Shown here: positions 9,066 through 17,418 of the stretch, piece by piece
Layout of the letters: each line of letters opens with the position of its first letter
Position numbering within the stretch: the stretch's first letter is position 1
NCBI RefSeq assembly: GCF_001583415.1
Contig: NZ_CP014475.1
Span: forward strand, 1,116,001 to 1,180,000
Direction of reading: 5' to 3'
DNA length: 64,000 nt
Origin: Mycolicibacterium phlei
Lineage (GTDB): Bacteria; Actinomycetota; Actinomycetes; Mycobacteriales; Mycobacteriaceae
The notes under the pieces: model-generated
Told to the model about the DNA's origin: nothing
Database searches by the model: none
Seen by the model: the letters and a program-made list of their open reading frames with translations, nothing else
Position numbers and translations under genes: made by a program

Positions 9066-9413
9066 GAACGCACTTGACTGCTGCAAATGGGACTGTAACA
9101 AGATCAAGATCGCCGACGGTGCTGGATCGAGGTCGTCGTGCCCGTGGTCCTCGTTCCGTGCCGCTGCTCGGTGATCCGCACGAAGGGATTGATGCGAGCT
9201 TGAGCACGGCCAGCTCACACCGGGTTGGTGGGAAACCACCGTTGTCGTCGTTCGCTCATCTTCCTGAAGTCAGGGCTCGCGGATTTATTAGTGCATGCCG
9301 GGGTCTGCCGGCTGCTGGAGAATGGGTCCAACGCCAACTCGGAGAGGAGTGCCGTGGTCGCCAGGACAGAAGCTGGGCCCGCCCGTCACGTCCCCGGCGG
9401 ATTGGTCTGACTT
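9066..9413. other. Intergenic region, divergent promoters
   Basis: About 350 bases separate the leftward hydrolase gene from the rightward WXG-like gene. If the hydrolase actually starts at 9239 the gap shrinks to about 175 bases. A 61-codon frame at 9225-9410 is open on the + strand, but it has no convincing ribosome binding site and unremarkable composition, so I do not call it. No repeats or strong palindromes were seen. Confidence 0.4.
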
Positions 9414-10784
9414 ATGCTGCCGTCGCGCTCGACCCTGCGCGCTTGGAATCCCGACGCGCTGGCGGCCGCCGCCGCAGAGGTCCGGGCACAGGCCCAGGCG
9501 GTCGTGGATTCGGTGACGGGGATCGCCGATGCCTGCGAGCGTATGCCGGAGGCCCGCGCGTGGTCGGGCCAAGCCCACGACGCCGCCGTCGCGATGTTTG
9601 ACCGAGGACGTGTCGAGGCCTCGAAGCTGTTCGACTACGCCGACACCGTGGCCTCATCGCTGTGTCGCGGAGCTGACACCATCGGCCAGGCACGCAAGAA
9701 CCTGCTCGCGGAGGCTGACAGTCTCGACGGCGGGCCGCTCTACGTCACCGATGACTGGGTCGTCCGCATCGTCCCGCGCTACCTGTCGAAGGATGAGATG
9801 GCCGAGCGGCAGGAGCAGGCGCGTCAGATGCAGGAGACCATCAACACCCGGCTCGCCGCGCTCGGTGACGCCGACGACGCCACCGCCGCCGCGCTCACCG
9901 CCGCGGGCAAGGATTTTGGCTTCGTCGCACCCGGTCCACCCGGCAGCCTTGGCGATCTTATGCTACCGGGCGCGCAGCGGCCCGAGAACCAGGTGCCCGA
10001 CCCCCGCACACCCGTCGGGCTCGCGGTGCAGGCGGCGATCCTCGCCGCCGACCAGCAGCAGATGATTCGGGAGATCATCGAATCCACCAACGAATACGGT
10101 GAGGAGACGAAAACCGTCATCAAACAGGACGGCAGTTGGGCCGTCACCACGCGGATGGACCCGTTCGACTGGCCGAGCCGAATGGACTTCTACCAGACTG
10201 AGGAGTTCGACAAGAACGGAGAGTTCGTGGCACGCACCAGTTCCTGGCACGACCTGTCCAACAACTGCAGCTACTTCTCCATCACCTACCCCAACAACGC
10301 GAACTGGACCACCACGCGGGATCCGAGCGGCCATGTCACCTCCGGCTTCACCACACCGGACGGTCGACACCGCGTGGTGCCCGTCGATCTGATCGACAGT
10401 CTGTCGCTCACAACGACGTCCGCGATGTCGGGATTGGAGAAACATATCGCGCACGGTGGTTCGCTGCCGATGATCACCGCCGAGTCCGTCGAGAACATCG
10501 GCAAGACAATGAAGTACGGGGGTCCGGCGGTGACAGCCGCGACCACCGTGTTCAACATGATGATGGCCGAATCGGACAAGGACCGGTGCATCGCCCTGCT
10601 GGCCGGCGCCGCGGGTGGCGGCGGCGGATGGGCAATGGCCGAGTTCGGCGCGACACTCGGCGCCGCGACCGGTCCCTTCGCGATCGGGGCCGTCCCGCTG
10701 TTTGCATTTTCCGGTGCGGCCATCGGCGGGATGGGCGGCGCGGCGTTGGGCGAGTTCATCGGTGAGGCCCTGTGTCCGTACTGA
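9414..10784 (+). CDS. WXG-like protein with C-terminal glycine-zipper hydrophobic region
   Basis: A 456-residue protein. The first ~110 residues form an Ala-rich helical hairpin with a WSG turn (about residue 50), the organisation of the WXG100 proteins exported by ESX/type VII systems. The middle (residues ~160-350) is beta-rich and has no domain I recognise. The last ~75 residues are hydrophobic and Gly-rich (GAAGGGGGWAM and later GAAIGGMGGAALGEF), like a glycine zipper that could insert in a membrane. I infer a possible type VII secretion substrate or polymorphic-toxin-like protein. The next gene encodes a membrane protein on the same strand and could be its partner or immunity protein. 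The ribosome binding site before the ATG is weak, so the start is uncertain by a few codons. Confidence 0.75.
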   Translation: MLPSRSTLRAWNPDALAAAAAEVRAQAQAVVDSVTGIADACERMPEARAWSGQAHDAAVAMFDRGRVEASKLFDYADTVASSLCRGADTIGQARKNLLAEADSLDGGPLYVTDDWVVRIVPRYLSKDEMAERQEQARQMQETINTRLAALGDADDATAAALTAAGKDFGFVAPGPPGSLGDLMLPGAQRPENQVPDPRTPVGLAVQAAILAADQQQMIREIIESTNEYGEETKTVIKQDGSWAVTTRMDPFDWPSRMDFYQTEEFDKNGEFVARTSSWHDLSNNCSYFSITYPNNANWTTTRDPSGHVTSGFTTPDGRHRVVPVDLIDSLSLTTTSAMSGLEKHIAHGGSLPMITAESVENIGKTMKYGGPAVTAATTVFNMMMAESDKDRCIALLAGAAGGGGGWAMAEFGATLGAATGPFAIGAVPLFAFSGAAIGGMGGAALGEFIGEALCPY

Positions 10785-10827
10785 AGCTTCCCGAGCCGGA
10801 GAACTGGGCCGAAACCGGTGGGATCCA

Positions 10828-11547
10828 GTGGTGGGCGAAGCTGGGGGTATCGGGGGCGTGGGCTACGCCCTCTTCCTCGCCGTTCGCGCCGCCGTCCACG
10901 GCAACTATTTGACGACGATCCTCGTCGTCGGTCTCACGGTAGCGCCCATCCTTGTGGGCGTGATACTGGCGATCTCCGCCACCGGCGGAACGCGGACCCG
11001 AACTACCAGCGATCCCACCGGATTCACCGTATGGCCCGACCGGCGCTACGGCCCGCTGTACCTGACCGGCCTGGCAATCACCGGGCCCTGCGCACTGCTT
11101 CTTGCCTTCCTCGTGCCCCGGGGGCTCATCGACCTCCCGATGACGCGAGGGATGCAGTTGATCAAGATGCCGGTGTTGCTGTGGGCCGTGGCCGCCGTCG
11201 CCCTCGGCGGACTGATGGTCGCCGCCCAGAGGCGCGTCGTGGGGTATCTGAAGTTCACTCCGGCGATGGTCGAGGTCGCCAATGCTCTCAAGACCCGCGT
11301 GCTGGAGTGGGACGACATCATCGACATCAAAGACCACCCGGAGAAGAAGCGGACCGGCCGATCGGCGGTGCTGTGCCTGCGCGACGGCACCGAGGAGATC
11401 ATCGGCGCGCTCACCATATACGTGCCGACGGGCGTGCCGCTGTACTGGATGATCCGCCACTACTGGAAACACCCCGAGGACCGCATGGAACTGGTGGATT
11501 CCCGTGCCGCCGAGCGCCTTCAGGACGGGCGGTTCTCGCTCGACTGA
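10828..11547 (+). CDS. Membrane protein with C-terminal soluble domain
   Basis: The frame is open further upstream, but that stretch is a shadow of the preceding gene; GGTGGG before the GTG at 10828 makes this the best start (about 239 residues; GTG at 10831 is also possible). Four hydrophobic segments are visible: around GYALFLAVRAAV, TILVVGLTVAPILVGVIL, LTGLAITGPCALLLAFL and MPVLLWAVAAVALGGLMV. After these, about 95 residues form a cytoplasmic beta-rich domain (FTPAMVEVANALKTRVLEW and on) that looks like a bacterial PH-type domain. It lies 43 bases after the WXG-like gene on the same strand and is probably co-transcribed with it. Role unknown. Confidence 0.65.
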   Translation: MVGEAGGIGGVGYALFLAVRAAVHGNYLTTILVVGLTVAPILVGVILAISATGGTRTRTTSDPTGFTVWPDRRYGPLYLTGLAITGPCALLLAFLVPRGLIDLPMTRGMQLIKMPVLLWAVAAVALGGLMVAAQRRVVGYLKFTPAMVEVANALKTRVLEWDDIIDIKDHPEKKRTGRSAVLCLRDGTEEIIGALTIYVPTGVPLYWMIRHYWKHPEDRMELVDSRAAERLQDGRFSLD

Positions 11548-11553
11548 CCGACC

Positions 11554-12555
11554 TCAGGTCAGCACCTCCCGAATGGCCCCGTCCAGGAACTCCTGGAACG
11601 CGGCGTGGCGGCCCGGGCTGGCCACGCAGTGTCCATACGGTGAGTCGTACGGCCGCAGCTCGGCGTTCGGCATGTGGGCGACCTCGAGCTCGTTGTCCTC
11701 GGGCGTGAAGTACAGATCCTGCGTGCACGGGATCACGATCGCCCGCGCCGTGATCGCGCGCAACGCCGCCTGAAAATCACCGTCATACATCGGGTTTGCG
11801 CTGATGTCGGCGTACTGCCAGCTCCACAGCTTGGCCAGCAGGTCGTTGGCGTCCCAGTTGTCGACGTGGTCGTTCTCCCAGTCCACCAGCAGATCCTCGA
11901 CCGTCTCGAACCCCAGCTCCCGGTACAGCCCCTCCCGGAAGAACGTCTGCGAGTACGCCCACCCCGCATACACCCGCCCGAACGCCCTCAGCCCCGCCAC
12001 CGGCCGCTCATCCCGCGCCCACGCCGGATCGGCCTGCAGTGCCGCCTTCACCCCCTCCAGGAACACGAAGTTGTGCGGCGACGTCTTCGCCGACGCACAG
12101 AACGGCACGATCGCGTCGACCACGTCCGGATACATCGCACCCCAGTGATAGGTCTGGCAGCCCGCCATCGACCAGCCGGCCACCAACGCGATCCGCCGCA
12201 CCCCCAGCCCCTCGAACAGCAGCCGGTGCTGGCAGCGCACGTTGTCGTACAGCGTCACGTGCGGGAACCGTCGGCCCCGTTGCTCCGGGTCCGCGTTGCT
12301 CGGCGACGTCGACACCCCGTTGCCGAACATGTTGACCGACACCACGAAATGCTGTGCCGGGTCGATCGCGCGCCCCGGCCCGAAGAACCCCTCGTTGCGC
12401 ACGTGCGTACCGGTGTAGAACGTGGGCAGGACGACGACATTGTCGCCTGCCGCGTTCAGCTGCCCGTACGTCTTGTACGCCAGCCGGGCGTCGCGCAGCG
12501 TCTCACCCGATTGCAGCTCGACATCGCCCAGCTCGAAGTACGCGCAGTCGCTCAT
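11554..12555 (-). CDS. MetX-like alpha/beta hydrolase (homoserine acetyltransferase family)
   Basis: A 333-residue alpha/beta-hydrolase fold protein of the homoserine/serine O-acetyltransferase family. The family signature NMFGNGVSTSPSN is close to the usual MetX strand, the nucleophile elbow is GWSMAG, the Asp is in CTQDLYF and the His in YGHCVASPG, so a full Ser-Asp-His triad is present. MetX proper makes O-acetylhomoserine, but related proteins hydrolyse esters or amides. The gene begins three bases after the end of the glutamine-synthetase-like gene and must be co-transcribed with it. This suggests that it acts on the amide product or a related amine compound rather than in methionine synthesis. 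It converges on the membrane protein gene with a 6-base gap. Confidence 0.8.
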   Translation of the reverse strand: MSDCAYFELGDVELQSGETLRDARLAYKTYGQLNAAGDNVVVLPTFYTGTHVRNEGFFGPGRAIDPAQHFVVSVNMFGNGVSTSPSNADPEQRGRRFPHVTLYDNVRCQHRLLFEGLGVRRIALVAGWSMAGCQTYHWGAMYPDVVDAIVPFCASAKTSPHNFVFLEGVKAALQADPAWARDERPVAGLRAFGRVYAGWAYSQTFFREGLYRELGFETVEDLLVDWENDHVDNWDANDLLAKLWSWQYADISANPMYDGDFQAALRAITARAIVIPCTQDLYFTPEDNELEVAHMPNAELRPYDSPYGHCVASPGRHAAFQEFLDGAIREVLT

Positions 12556-12558
12556 CTT

Positions 12559-14013
12559 CTAGTACAGCCGAAGGTATTCGGCCACCTCCCAGTCGGTGAC
12601 GGCCTGGTGGTAACGCTCCCACTCGTCGAGCTTGTACGCAAGGTACGAGTTGAGCATCGTCGGTCCCAGCACCTCGCCGACCAGCGTGTCCGTCTTCAGA
12701 TGCCCGACCGCCTCCAGCAGGTTGCGCGGCAGCCGCCGGATCCCCAGCTCCTCAGCTTCCTCCGGCGTCATCGAGTACAGGTCCCGGTCGGTCGGCGGGC
12801 CCGGATCGATCTGCTGCGTGACACCCTCGACACTGGCGGCCAGCGTGCACGCCAGCGCTAGATATACGTTCATGCACATGTCGGCGGCGCGGTTCTCGAT
12901 GCAGTAGCGGCTCTGCGGCAGCCGGAACTGCGCGGCCCGGTTGTTGTGCCCGTAGGTGATGTTCGTCGGCGCCCACGTCACCGTACCGCCCTCGAACCCG
13001 CCGACCCGCGGCACAAGTCCGTTGTAGGAGTTGACCGTTGGGCACGTGATCGCCGTCAGCGCCTCCGAGTGCGACAGCAGTCCACCCACCGCGTACCGCG
13101 CCTCGTCGCTCCACCCGCCGGCGGGCGACTCGAACAGGTTCGCCTCCGGTGCGTCCAGCGAGCGCAGCGAGAAGTTGATGTGTGCGCCCGAGCGCCAGTC
13201 GCCCGTCGTCGGTTTCGGCATGAATGTGACGAACATGCCGTGCTTCTTGGCGACCTCCTTAGCCGCCAGCCGCAGGAACACCAGCCGGTCGGCCATCTCC
13301 AGCAGGTTGGTGTAGTGGAAGTCCAGTTCGAACTGCGAGTACGCCCCCTCGGCGACCACGTCGTGCAGTCCCCAGTCCAGGCCCTCGAGCATGTCCATCA
13401 TCTCCTTGAGGAAGGACATGGAGTCCAGCGAGAACTCGACGTCGTAGCCGAACGCCTGCCGGCGCGGCCGCAGCCCGCCGACCTGGCGGGGGTCGTCGTC
13501 GAATGCCTTGACGGGCTGGCCGTTCTCGTCGTAGCGCATGACGATGAACTCCGGCTCTATGCCGGCGTAGCCGACGTAACCCTTCTGTGCCGCTTCGGCA
13601 ATCGTGCGCTTGAGCGCCAGGCGTGGACAGACGTTGTACGGCTTGTCCTCCCAGAACAGGTCGGCGAAGATGATCGCCATGCTGGTGTCCCAGGGGCAGA
13701 TGTACACCGCGTCCAGGTCGGGCACCGGGATCTGATCGGAGTCCGCGGCGGTCAGCTCCGGCACGAACGACACCGAGTGCACCGCGAACTGCGGGCCCTT
13801 GCCCTTGCACAACGCCTCGAAGTCGCTCATCGGCACCGGCTTGGTCTTCGGGATACCGAACAGATCGATCCAGCACGACAGCACGTATTTCACGCCGGCG
13901 CTTTCCAGCCGGGCCCGCACTTCGGCGATCTTGGCGTCGTCGGGAACGGCGTCAGCCAATGTCCGCGGGTAGAGCGTTTTCTCGGTGACAGGGGATGCGT
14001 CGGTGACGGTCAT
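12559..14013 (-). CDS. Glutamine-synthetase-like ligase (GlnT / gamma-glutamylamide synthetase type)
   Basis: A 484-residue member of the glutamine synthetase superfamily. The catalytic domain shows EGAYSQFELDF (metal/glutamate ligand Glu), TFMPKP followed by an SGAHINFSL strand where classical enzymes have GSGMHxH, and AAQFRLP...ENRAAD carrying the ATP/phosphate arginines. The Tyr-adenylylation segment of GlnA-I is absent. These features fit the GlnT/type III or gamma-glutamyl-amine ligase (PuuA-like) group, which joins glutamate to ammonia, methylamine or polyamines. The neighbouring MetX-like hydrolase, TetR and XRE-cupin regulators support an amine-utilisation role rather than general ammonia assimilation. 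An inverted repeat lies 38-60 bases upstream. Substrate is not determinable from sequence alone. Confidence 0.85.
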   Translation of the reverse strand: MTVTDASPVTEKTLYPRTLADAVPDDAKIAEVRARLESAGVKYVLSCWIDLFGIPKTKPVPMSDFEALCKGKGPQFAVHSVSFVPELTAADSDQIPVPDLDAVYICPWDTSMAIIFADLFWEDKPYNVCPRLALKRTIAEAAQKGYVGYAGIEPEFIVMRYDENGQPVKAFDDDPRQVGGLRPRRQAFGYDVEFSLDSMSFLKEMMDMLEGLDWGLHDVVAEGAYSQFELDFHYTNLLEMADRLVFLRLAAKEVAKKHGMFVTFMPKPTTGDWRSGAHINFSLRSLDAPEANLFESPAGGWSDEARYAVGGLLSHSEALTAITCPTVNSYNGLVPRVGGFEGGTVTWAPTNITYGHNNRAAQFRLPQSRYCIENRAADMCMNVYLALACTLAASVEGVTQQIDPGPPTDRDLYSMTPEEAEELGIRRLPRNLLEAVGHLKTDTLVGEVLGPTMLNSYLAYKLDEWERYHQAVTDWEVAEYLRLY

Positions 14014-14050
14014 GGTGGTTCCTCTCGGTCGCGCGACCCGGGACGCCGCC

Positions 14051-14073
14051 GATGTTCACTGAAAATGAACATC
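14051..14073. promoter_or_regulatory. Perfect 8-base inverted repeat upstream of the GlnT-like gene
   Basis: The arms GATGTTCA and TGAACATC are perfect reverse complements separated by seven bases. The element ends 38 bases upstream of the leftward glnT-like start, where a promoter-overlapping operator would sit. Its sequence differs from the two CTGAA-N6-TTCAG boxes nearby, so it may bind a different regulator, for example the XRE-cupin protein encoded at 14984-15546. A separate 14-base palindrome, CTGCTGTACAGCAG, lies at 14131-14144 in the same intergenic region. Confidence 0.5.
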
Positions 14074-14214
14074 TGTGTCAGTGGTGCTGCTGCGCTGCGC
14101 TGCGCCGTCCACGGTCGCTGCTGTGGGTATCTGCTGTACAGCAGCTGTTTTGAGGAATACCGGACGTCGTGGCGGTTGTCGGCGCCACGTAACAAGAATT
14201 TACAAACGGATTTT

Positions 14215-14230
14215 CTGAACAGCTATTCAG
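14215..14230. promoter_or_regulatory. Putative TetR operator, copy 1 (CTGAA-N6-TTCAG)
   Basis: CTGAACAGCTATTCAG is an imperfect 16-base palindrome in the AT-rich middle of the divergent region between the GlnT-like gene and the TetR gene. An almost identical element occurs about 104 bases downstream, overlapping the TetR start. Both copies continue with GTGA on the right. Two matched copies in one divergent region are typical of an autoregulated TetR controlling its neighbour. Confidence 0.6.
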
Positions 14231-14318
14231 TGAAGCTTATTTGGTCGAGAATAAGCCGTCCTGGCTGCGGATATGCGGGATATGTCCTCGCGACAGGCAA
14301 CGGGATGGGAGGCAGACT

Positions 14319-14334
14319 CTGAACAGCCATTCAG
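14319..14334. promoter_or_regulatory. Putative TetR operator, copy 2, overlapping the TetR start codon
   Basis: CTGAACAGCCATTCAG differs from copy 1 in a single base (T to C in the centre). Its last base is the first base of the proposed GTG start of the TetR gene, so bound protein would block transcription start or early elongation. This supports autoregulation. The position also suggests that the transcript may be leaderless or that the start lies slightly elsewhere. Confidence 0.6.
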
Positions 14335-14987
14335 TGAGTGCTGACCCGGATGACCGCGCGTCGTCGCGGGCGCAGCGTGCCGCCGCCCGTCGGGCACAAC
14401 TGCTCGAAGCGGCCCGCAAGGTCGTGCTGCGACACGGGCTGGAGCGTGCCCGCATCGCCGACATCGTCGCCGAGGCCGGCGGCAGCCAGGGCCTGGCCCA
14501 CTACCACTTCCCCTCCCGGGAGGCGCTGCTCGTCGAGATGCTGCGCACTACCGCCGAGGACGACGTCGAGCGTGCCCGCCAGATCGTGCGTGACACCGGC
14601 ACCGTCGTGCAGAGGCTGGACCGGCTGATCCGGTTGGCGCTGCCGATCTCCAGCGACGACTGGAACTGGCGCTTGTGGGTGGAGATGTGGGTGTCGGGTC
14701 TGCGCCACGACGAGATCGCGCTCATCTCCGAGCGGTTCGACACCGGCTGGGCCGACACCGTACGCGAACTGCTCGAGGAAGGCGTCGAGTCCGAGGTGGT
14801 GCGGTGCGCCGACCCCACAGCGACCGCGGACCGGCTCTCGGCCATGATCAACGGTCTCGGCCTGCGGATGGTCAGCAGCCGAGCGGGATTCCCGCGCGCC
14901 TATGTCATCCGGCTGGTGCGGATGGCCGCCGCCCTGGAACTCGGGATGGACTGGCAGGAGTACCTGCGTCAGGGGCAGGAGGGCTAG
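14334..14987 (+). CDS. TetR-family regulator
   Basis: About 217 residues from the GTG at 14334; codons upstream are in frame but span operator sequence and look non-coding. The N-terminal ~60 residues are a standard TetR HTH: an Arg/Ala-rich helix, then LLEAARKVVLRHGLERARIADI and the recognition helix near GLAHYHFPSREALL. The C-terminal ~150 residues are the ligand-binding/dimer domain with a WRLWVEMW segment typical of the BetI/PuuR-neighbour type. It is divergent from the GlnT-like gene, with two copies of a palindrome between them, and probably represses that operon and itself. Its stop overlaps that of the convergent XRE-cupin gene. Confidence 0.85.
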   Translation: MSADPDDRASSRAQRAAARRAQLLEAARKVVLRHGLERARIADIVAEAGGSQGLAHYHFPSREALLVEMLRTTAEDDVERARQIVRDTGTVVQRLDRLIRLALPISSDDWNWRLWVEMWVSGLRHDEIALISERFDTGWADTVRELLEEGVESEVVRCADPTATADRLSAMINGLGLRMVSSRAGFPRAYVIRLVRMAAALELGMDWQEYLRQGQEG

Positions 14988-15546
14988 CGGGCGGTCGAGA
15001 ACCAGATCATCCGGGCGGGGGCGAGCGAGCGATTCCGGAACCGGTGGGGGACGGTGGCGTCGAACGTGATTGAGTCGCCCTCGCGCAGCGTGACCACCTC
15101 GTCGTCGAGCTCGATGTCGATCGTGCCCTCGGTGACCACGCCGTACTGTGGGCCCGCCGTCTCAGCGGATGCGTCGGCGCCCGGCTCGTAGACGTATTCG
15201 CAGAAGCCGACGGCGTCGTCATCCGCCGGCAGCAGCTGCTGTGCCCGGACCCCGGGGCCGACCGCGCGCTCGGGTCGATGATGGGCGCGCCGCACCCGGG
15301 CCTTGTTGTCCGCGCCTGCTGTGCCGGCCCCCTCGGTGCGGGGAACAACGTGTCCATCGGCACGTCGAGTGCTGCCGCCAGCGTGGTGAGCAGCCCGATC
15401 GAGGGTTCGGAGATCCCTCGTTCGAACTGCGAGATGTGGCTGGGGGAGCAGCCGACGTCAGCGGCGAGCTTGCGGATGCTCAGCCCGCGTTGACAGCGCA
15501 GGTCGCGCAGTCGCTCGCCGAGCGTCGCCGTCGGCCCTTGCCCCAT
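14984..15546 (-). pseudogene. XRE-cupin (PuuR-like) regulator split by a one-base frameshift
   Basis: The N-terminal half (ATG at 15546, about 75 residues) is an XRE helix-turn-helix: LGERLRDLRCQRGLSIRKLA and CSPSHISQFERGISEPS. It reads into LFPAP and then leaves the conserved frame. The C-terminal half, in the -1 register, is a clear cupin_2 domain (YGVVTEGTIDIELDDEVVTL, PHRFRN) ending at 14984. Adding one base in the G/C run at 15328-15332 or at 15340-15343 restores one frame of about 187 residues, the usual size of HTH-cupin regulators such as PuuR. Since PuuR controls a gamma-glutamyl-polyamine ligase operon, this gene probably belongs functionally with the GlnT-like gene. A consensus error in a homopolymer is as likely as true decay. 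Confidence 0.75.
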
Positions 15547-15622
15547 GGCGGCATTCTAGGGTGTGCCGGGGCCGGCCGCGGGCGGGAGATTCTCTTGTAC
15601 TCAATCGGTTTCGGATCATCAT

Positions 15623-16213
15623 TCACCCCCGCAGCGGAACATCCGCCCCCAGCATCCGCTGGAACGCATCCCACGACGCGTCCAGGCTCGGCGGGTACTC
15701 CTGCTGCCACACCCGCAGCGGAACGTCCGCCTGCGGGTCGAACCGCGACGCCAGTCGGCGGTACTCCTCGTGGCGCCACTCCCACAGGTGCATCTGCCCG
15801 CCGATGGATCCGCTCAGCCTCTGCAGCTGCTTGGCGCGCTCGGCTGCCGACGCGCCGCCCCGTACTCCGGCCCGGTTCATCAGGCTGTGCCTCCCGAGCG
15901 GGAACGACACGCCCCACTTCCGGCTGACCGCCGAGTTGACCTCCCGGCAGTTCTCGCACGCCAGCCACGACCACCGTGAGACACCACCTGCGGTGCCTCG
16001 GAGGCAGACTGTGCACAGGTCCGCCTCCCGCGACACGTCTGCCATCGGCCAACGCACCGGATTGTCCTCGCACCGGCACGACTGCCACAGCCGCGGCCCG
16101 CAAGTGCCGCCCGGCACCGGCCCACGGATACCGCCGCACGGAATGTGCACGTGGAATTCGTGAAGCCGTTCGCGCAGAGCGGCATCGGCCGGAGTGATCT
16201 CGTCATCTGTCAT
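15623..16213 (-). CDS. Hypothetical protein with zinc-binding Cys pairs
   Basis: 196 residues from the ATG at 16213, chosen because AGAAGG precedes it at proper distance; the frame is open further but that part is non-coding in character. Several Cys clusters are visible: CGGIRGPVPGGTCG, CRC, then LCTVC and ACENC about 20 residues apart, suggesting one or two zinc ribbons in the N-terminal ~100 residues. The rest is helical, rich in Trp and Arg. I recognise no named family. It stands alone, transcribed leftward, and is separated from the PPP phosphatase gene by ~205 bases in which I see nothing notable. Confidence 0.65.
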   Translation of the reverse strand: MTDDEITPADAALRERLHEFHVHIPCGGIRGPVPGGTCGPRLWQSCRCEDNPVRWPMADVSREADLCTVCLRGTAGGVSRWSWLACENCREVNSAVSRKWGVSFPLGRHSLMNRAGVRGGASAAERAKQLQRLSGSIGGQMHLWEWRHEEYRRLASRFDPQADVPLRVWQQEYPPSLDASWDAFQRMLGADVPLRG

Positions 16214-16418
16214 CGTGCGCCCTTCTGGTGACGCCACCCCCGGACGTCCACCTCTTGCACGCTTCGCGTGCCCGCTCTTCCCCTGGGGCACCGTGCGGTG
16301 GTCGCGCGGTTGCCGGGACGACGGGCCAGGTACCCGAACAGTCGTCCACTCGTGAGCTGTCATCAATTCTAGGAAGCGAGACCGACATCGCCACTCGCGC
16401 AGCTGATGCCAGCCAACA

Positions 16419-17405
16419 TCAACCAGTCGTCACATAGTTCCCGGGATCGATCTTGGCTTCACCGGACCACCGATACGCCGTGAGCTTTCCGCCCTTGACG
16501 GCGCTGAAGTCCACGCACGCGGTGTAGTCGGTCCAGTCATGCCGGTGCTCCGGTGAACCCTGCCGCCAGTAGTGCCCGTAGAACACCGGAACCTCCGCGG
16601 TGTAGACATACGACCGCTCAGCACCGCTGAGCTCGACCTCAGGCAGCGGGGGATAGGGTTCGCCGTCGGAAGTCCGTAACCCTCCGCCCATTTCGGCGAT
16701 ATCGCGCAGCGTGCGCGCCTCGCCGTTCCACCACCGCACCCGGGCGTTGTCCCTCGGGATACCGTCCTTGTCGTGGTACTCCGGCTGCCCATGGGCGACG
16801 AGGCTGATCTCCGGTCCCTTCAGCAGCGTCGCGACCGCGTCGTGCAGATAGCCGCCCTCGGGAGCCGCCGCCACCAGGTGCCCCAACTCCGTGAACGGAG
16901 CGGCTGAGCCGCAGTGCTCCTCGAGCAGCTCGATCGAGTCGTCATGCCAGCACGCATGCACCACCCGCAGCTCGCCCAGATCCAGCCACAGCGGGATCGT
17001 CGCGAACCACTCCAGGCACTGCCGTCGATCCTCACCCTTGACCTGCTCGAGGAACGCCGCGTGCTGCCTGGTGTTCTTCTCCGACCACGGATCGTCGGGA
17101 TCGTCATGTGGCCGAAGGAACTTCCCGCTGCCGACGGGCCACTCCGTGTGGTACGCCAGCGCGTTGAACTCGTGATTGCCCATGACGATCCGGGCGCTGC
17201 CGGCGTCGACCATCGCCTTGACGATCTCGAGCACCCGCAGCTGCTCGTCGCCGCGGTCGATGAGATCGCCAACGAAGAGCGCCTGCCGATGCGGATGCCG
17301 GTAACCCCCGGACCGGCCCTCCGCATAGCCGAGCGTGTGCAGCAACTCCTCCAGTTGGGTCGCGCAGCCGTGCACGTCACCGATCACGTCATACCCGGAT
17401 TGCAT
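16419..17405 (-). CDS. PPP-family metallophosphatase (calcineurin-like, PrpE/ApaH type)
   Basis: About 328 residues from the ATG at 17405, preceded by GGGGGAGG. It shows all PPP motifs: GDVHGC (residues ~9-14), GDLIDRGD (~49), GNHEFNA (~79), a VHACWHDD His and a VAHGQPE His. This makes it a two-metal phosphoesterase, related to bacterial PrpE/ApaH enzymes that cleave dinucleoside polyphosphates or protein phosphoester bonds. It follows the ADP-ribosylglycohydrolase-phosphatase gene by 13 bases on the same strand and is clearly in one operon with it, downstream of an NrtR-type operator. I infer that it handles a nucleotide such as an ADP-ribose derivative or Ap4A-like product. Substrate is unproven. 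Confidence 0.85.
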   Translation of the reverse strand: MQSGYDVIGDVHGCATQLEELLHTLGYAEGRSGGYRHPHRQALFVGDLIDRGDEQLRVLEIVKAMVDAGSARIVMGNHEFNALAYHTEWPVGSGKFLRPHDDPDDPWSEKNTRQHAAFLEQVKGEDRRQCLEWFATIPLWLDLGELRVVHACWHDDSIELLEEHCGSAAPFTELGHLVAAAPEGGYLHDAVATLLKGPEISLVAHGQPEYHDKDGIPRDNARVRWWNGEARTLRDIAEMGGGLRTSDGEPYPPLPEVELSGAERSYVYTAEVPVFYGHYWRQGSPEHRHDWTDYTACVDFSAVKGGKLTAYRWSGEAKIDPGNYVTTG

Positions 17406-17418
17406 ATACCTCCCCCTT

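Noticed and set aside
9225..9410. 61-codon frame upstream of the WXG-like gene
   Set aside because: No ribosome binding site or domain; overlaps a plausible promoter region and the alternative 5' extension of the hydrolase gene.
13259..13876. 205-codon overlapping frame within the GlnT-like gene on the same strand
   Set aside because: The other frame encodes an intact ligase; this one is Arg/Gly-rich and lacks any motif.
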